Source: Flavobacterium urumqiense
Lineage (GTDB): Bacteria > Bacteroidota > Bacteroidia > Flavobacteriales > Flavobacteriaceae
Assembly (NCBI RefSeq): GCF_900108015.1
Contig: NZ_FNVP01000002.1
Span: 248,001-312,000, forward strand
Length of the DNA: 64,000 nt
Direction of reading: 5' to 3'
Below are positions 60,882 to 64,000 of this stretch, piece after piece. How positions within the stretch are numbered: the stretch's first letter is position 1; each line of letters starts with the position of its first letter. The position numbers and the translations under genes were made by a program. The notes under the pieces were generated by a model that worked only from the letters and a program-made list of their open reading frames with translations, did no database searches and was not told the origin of the DNA.

Positions 60882-62456
60882 TTATTTTTTTTCGAAAACT
60901 GCTTTAATCATCGCATCTTCTTTCAATACAATTTCATAATAATACTTTTCACCATATAATTGTCGCGCAAACTCAGCGACAAGGTATCGTTTTACCAAGG
61001 ACTTGCTTTTTCCAAATTTCAAATCCAATCCATTCTGGAAAATATACTTCTGAAAAGAATTAAAATACAAATCGGTCGCATTCATTTTAGTTATGAATTG
61101 TTGAAAAGCCAATCCTTTGAATGCATTTCTATTTTTATCTAATTGTTCAAAAACAAAATGACCAACAATACCAGATTGCAATAAATAAGGCGTGCTTTCA
61201 CTGCCGTGTTCCACTTCAAGCGGCACAAAAACATCAGGAACAATTCCACCGCCACCATATACAATTTTACCTTTTTTAGTTTTAAACTTTAAAGTGTCCG
61301 AAACTTTTATACTGTCTTTATTGTACAATTCACCGTTTTCAAATCTTTCGTCCGATTCTTTAAAATAAGCTTCATTCCCTTTAGAATATGGTTTTTGAAT
61401 CGAGCGACCAGTTGGTGTGTAGTATCTTGCAATGGTCAAACGAACTGCCGAACCATCATCAAAATCCATTTCACGTTGTACCAATCCTTTACCAAAAGAA
61501 CGTCGGCCAACAATAGTCCCTCTGTCATTATCCTGAATGGCTCCTGCTAAGATTTCACTGGCAGACGCGCTATTTTCATTGATTAATACAAATACATTTC
61601 CACTTTCAAAACTTCCCCTTTCTGTTGCAAATGTTTTGTCAATATTACCTTTTTTGTTCTTCGTAAAAACAATCAATTGGTTGTCTTTCAGTAATTCATC
61701 GGCAATAGCGATAGCTTCTTCCATATAACCTCCACCATTATCACGAACATCTATAATCAATGATTTTGCACCTTGCCGTTTCAAGTCTAAAAGACCGGCT
61801 TTGAATTCACTGTAAGTAGTTTCAGCAAATCGATTTATTTTTATATAACCGGTATTGTTTTTTAAAAGCATCGTTACATCAACACTTTTAATTGGAATAA
61901 CATCTCGTTTTACTTTTAATTTTATTTTTTTACCTTCCGATTTTCTGTAAACGGTAAGTTCTATTTCGGAACCTACCGAACCTTTTAATTTAGCAAACAA
62001 ACTATCATTAGGCAATTTTCGTCCGTATAATTTTGTTTTATTAACATACAAAATCCGATCTCCCGCTTTTATGCCAGCTTTTGCCGAAGGGCCATTTTCC
62101 AACGGTTTTATTATGGCAACGGAATCATTGTACATATAGAAATTTACGCCAATTCCAACAAAATCTCCTTTCATGTTTTCAACAACTTCCGCTTGTTCAC
62201 TTGGTGGAATATATACGGAATGCGGATCCAATTTGGCCAGAATATTGTCCACGGTAAGATTTACAATAGAATCCGTATTTACATTATCTACATATTCATT
62301 ATCAATAAAATCAATAAGTTTATTCAACTTATTTTTAGAATTATTTTTTATCAAAAACTGATTTTGGTTGGGAAAATTTAATGCACCGCCCAGAACAACT
62401 CCTAGAGCAAGAGTCACACCAATAAGAATAGGCAGATATTTATTATCGAATTTCAT
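60882..62456 (-). CDS. S41 family C-terminal-processing protease with PDZ domain
   Basis: 524 residues. An N-terminal membrane anchor (ILIGVTLALGVVLGGAL) precedes a PDZ domain (GIGVNFYMYNDSVAIIKPL...AGIKAGDRIL) and the S41 catalytic domain. The Ser is in NSASASEILAGAI and the general-base Lys in RRSFGKGLVQ, both intact. It is a Ctp-type periplasmic protease that trims C-termini of envelope proteins. Single gene. Confidence 0.94.
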   Translation of the reverse strand: MKFDNKYLPILIGVTLALGVVLGGALNFPNQNQFLIKNNSKNKLNKLIDFIDNEYVDNVNTDSIVNLTVDNILAKLDPHSVYIPPSEQAEVVENMKGDFVGIGVNFYMYNDSVAIIKPLENGPSAKAGIKAGDRILYVNKTKLYGRKLPNDSLFAKLKGSVGSEIELTVYRKSEGKKIKLKVKRDVIPIKSVDVTMLLKNNTGYIKINRFAETTYSEFKAGLLDLKRQGAKSLIIDVRDNGGGYMEEAIAIADELLKDNQLIVFTKNKKGNIDKTFATERGSFESGNVFVLINENSASASEILAGAIQDNDRGTIVGRRSFGKGLVQREMDFDDGSAVRLTIARYYTPTGRSIQKPYSKGNEAYFKESDERFENGELYNKDSIKVSDTLKFKTKKGKIVYGGGGIVPDVFVPLEVEHGSESTPYLLQSGIVGHFVFEQLDKNRNAFKGLAFQQFITKMNATDLYFNSFQKYIFQNGLDLKFGKSKSLVKRYLVAEFARQLYGEKYYYEIVLKEDAMIKAVFEKK

Positions 62457-62694
62457 TTAAGCTAGATTGTCAATTAATGGAATTAAGCACACTTATATTT
62501 TATCAAATTACGCTTTAAAAACCATAAAATTAAACAATAGAACATCTCCAATTTCATTTATTATCTAATAATTAACACCAAAAACAAACTTTACATCACA
62601 TGAGAAATATAAGATGATTTAAATTGGGTTGACAATGATTCTAAGGTGTTCGTATATTTCTTAAATGGATAACCCATTTAATGTTTTATCAATT

Positions 62695-63129
62695 TTATTG
62701 TTCTTCTAATATTGAAATATGCTCTACTTCTACTCCGGCTTTAATCAAAAACTGAATTCCTGATTCATCACGATATCCATTATGATAAACCACTCTTTTT
62801 ATCCCAGATTGGTGAATTAATTTACTGCATTCTTTACAAGGCGAAAGTGTAATATATAGTGTCGCTCCTTCACAAGATTGTGTCGATCTTGCTACTTTCA
62901 GAATAGCATTTGCTTCAGCATGTAAAACATCCCAGCGCGTTAAGCCTTCAGCATCTTCACAACAATTTTCAAAACCAGATGGAGTTCCATTATATCCGTC
63001 AGAGATTATCATTCGGTCTCTTACAATGATTGCACCTACCTGTTTTCTTTTGCAATAGGATAAAAGTCCCCATTCCGTAGCAATTCTTAGATAGGCTTTA
63101 TCGTACTTATTTAATTTTATCGTTTCCAT
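62695..63129 (-). CDS. dCMP deaminase-type zinc nucleotide deaminase
   Basis: 144 residues. HAE (LHAEANAIL) and PCxxC (SPCKECSKLIHQ) form the zinc site; GTPSGFENCCEDAEGLTR is the typical extra metal-binding block of dCMP deaminases. It produces dUMP for thymidylate synthesis. The HupE-like gene ends 4 bases upstream, so the two are in one operon. Confidence 0.93.
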   Translation of the reverse strand: METIKLNKYDKAYLRIATEWGLLSYCKRKQVGAIIVRDRMIISDGYNGTPSGFENCCEDAEGLTRWDVLHAEANAILKVARSTQSCEGATLYITLSPCKECSKLIHQSGIKRVVYHNGYRDESGIQFLIKAGVEVEHISILEEQ

Positions 63130-63133
63130 TTTT

Positions 63134-63727
63134 TTATCTAATCCAAATTTTACTTTCTACAATCATTGGTAAAACTACTCCTATTATAAAAGCGGACATA
63201 ACCAAAGTCCAGTCTCTTTTCGAAAATCTAAAAATAGTTTGTACAATATAAGATAGAACCAAAACTACAAAAACCACTACAATTTGAGCTGCTTCAATTC
63301 CTAATGCAAATTCCCCTAAAGGTATTAATTTCGAGCTAGGACTTCCTCCTAGGATTGATTTGAAATAATTTGCAAAACCCAAACCATGAATTATTCCGAA
63401 GAAAAGCGTGATAAAAAACACCAGATTTATGCTCTCTTTTTTACTTGATTTCCCTGCAGTAAAAAGATTAAAAACTGCCGTTATTAAAATGGTTATGGGA
63501 ATTAATAACTCTACCACATTTGCTTTGATGGCAATTATTCCAAATATGGATAATAACAAAGCCAGCGTGTGACCTATTGTAAACATTGACACTAACAGTA
63601 CTATTTGTTTCCAATCCTTGAAAGAGAAAGGTACGGCTAAAGCTATTAAAAACAAAACATGATCGTAAGCATGAATATCCAAAACATGTTTTAATCCTAT
63701 TTGAAAATAAATCCAAAATTCTGACAT
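63134..63727 (-). CDS. HupE/UreJ-family membrane protein
   Basis: 197 residues with about six helices. The family His motif is in HVLDIHAYDHVLFLIAL, and GIIHGLGFANYF is the second conserved block. HupE proteins bind or transport nickel in hydrogenase and urease clusters, but no such genes are here, so metal transport is only an inference. Confidence 0.82.
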   Translation of the reverse strand: MSEFWIYFQIGLKHVLDIHAYDHVLFLIALAVPFSFKDWKQIVLLVSMFTIGHTLALLLSIFGIIAIKANVVELLIPITILITAVFNLFTAGKSSKKESINLVFFITLFFGIIHGLGFANYFKSILGGSPSSKLIPLGEFALGIEAAQIVVVFVVLVLSYIVQTIFRFSKRDWTLVMSAFIIGVVLPMIVESKIWIR

Positions 63728-63877
63728 AGGTAAATAATTTGATTGAGATTGGGGTTGTAAACTTACGATTAATTTTGAAAATGATTGATTTGAGGAAATA
63801 AATCATCCCTTAAAAAGTTAAATTCCATAAAAGAAAATTAATAAGAAAATTAAAATCAATAAATTTAAAAATAGATT

Positions 63878-63885
63878 TATCTTTG
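63878..63885 (+). promoter_or_regulatory. Candidate -7 element (TATCTTTG) of the TerB-like gene
   Basis: Exact TAnnTTTG, 20 bases before the ATG at 63906. Confidence 0.5.
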
Positions 63886-63905
63886 TCAAATAAAAAATTA
63901 TAATT

Positions 63906-64000
63906 ATGTCATTTTCAGATTTATTTGATAGCGAATTCAAACAAAGAAATAAAGGTCACTTTTCAGCTATTGTTCGTGTGGCACTTGCCGATGGAAAATT
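63906..64000 (+). CDS. TerB-like protein, N-terminal part (3' truncated)
   Basis: The first 31 residues (MSFSDLFDSEFKQRNKGHFS, then AIVRVALADGK) match the start of TerB-like (tellurite-resistance-like) proteins in Flavobacteria, in which an acidic helical domain binds metal. The gene runs off the window end, so neither length nor metal site can be judged. Confidence 0.7.
   Translation, partial: MSFSDLFDSEFKQRNKGHFSAIVRVALADGK

Noticed and set aside
1-64000. tRNA, rRNA, CRISPR or prophage
   Set aside because: No tRNA cloverleaf, rRNA stretch, regular spaced repeats, or cluster of phage genes was seen. The VGIGT protein at 4107 resembles tail-fibre proteins only at its N-terminus.

Overview
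The window is a low-GC chromosomal segment from a member of the Bacteroidota, almost certainly the genus Flavobacterium or a very close relative. The evidence is the gliding-motility pair gldE-gldD in the order mutY-ssb-gldE-gldD, a secreted metalloprotease with a type IX secretion (T9SS) C-terminal sorting domain, and a TonB-dependent receptor behind a TPP riboswitch. Promoters match the Bacteroidota form (TTG, about 17-23 nt, TAnnTTTG), and starts generally lack Shine-Dalgarno sequences. No tRNA or rRNA gene, intact insertion sequence, integrase, CRISPR array or prophage was recognised. Most of the window is ordinary housekeeping sequence with short intergenic gaps.

Layout. 1-9.9 kb: the end of a DUF2723 membrane protein, a polysaccharide deacetylase, a cysteine-less thioredoxin-fold protein, a membrane metallophosphoesterase, a secreted surface protein, polA and a DUF3078 protein. 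10-24.5 kb: dxs, a TonB-C protein, tadA, RNase G, a 30-residue very basic protein, HU, mutY-ssb-gldE-gldD, an HMA-domain lipoprotein, an EamA transporter, an M16 peptidase pair (one catalytic, one not) and rplU-rpmA. 24.6-34.5 kb: two DoxX proteins, a patatin-barrel phospholipase flanked by two copies of the 3' end of ahcY, ahcY itself, a phosphopantetheinyl transferase, a GGGPS-family prenyltransferase, pnuC, a NadR-kinase/DUF4301 fusion and arfB. 34.5-48.7 kb: the TPP riboswitch and receptor, a Rieske-like lipoprotein lacking the histidines, greA, a HIT protein, a transglutaminase, an orphan histidine kinase, a flavin reductase, DUF3127, aat, tag, a queuosine-precursor transporter, tsf-rpsB, rpsI-rplM and a LacI-type regulator. 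48.8-64 kb: an M36 protease, dgt, an RDD protein, a small-gene/small-RNA region, nrdA-ORF-nrdB, DUF3109, MarC, a small membrane protein, a short flavoprotein, an S41 protease, dCMP deaminase, a HupE-like protein and the start of a TerB-like gene.

Functional links. DNA metabolism and dNTP supply recur (polA, mutY, tag, ssb, nrdAB, dgt, dCMP deaminase). A translation cluster holds rplM-rpsI and rpsB-tsf, both read leftwards. Envelope functions include gldDE, the patatin-barrel protein, the TonB-dependent receptor and several lipoproteins.

The most unusual items are: (a) a dispersed intergenic element present four times (near 13.3, 29.7, 53.6 and 56.7 kb), with conserved flanks and a different central palindrome in each copy; (b) a 39/40-base direct repeat of the ahcY 3' end bracketing the patatin gene; (c) a candidate free-standing small RNA of about 115 nt at 53.9 kb with a full promoter and terminator; (d) several small or degenerate proteins. 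I did not find a clear multi-gene novel defence or metabolic system.
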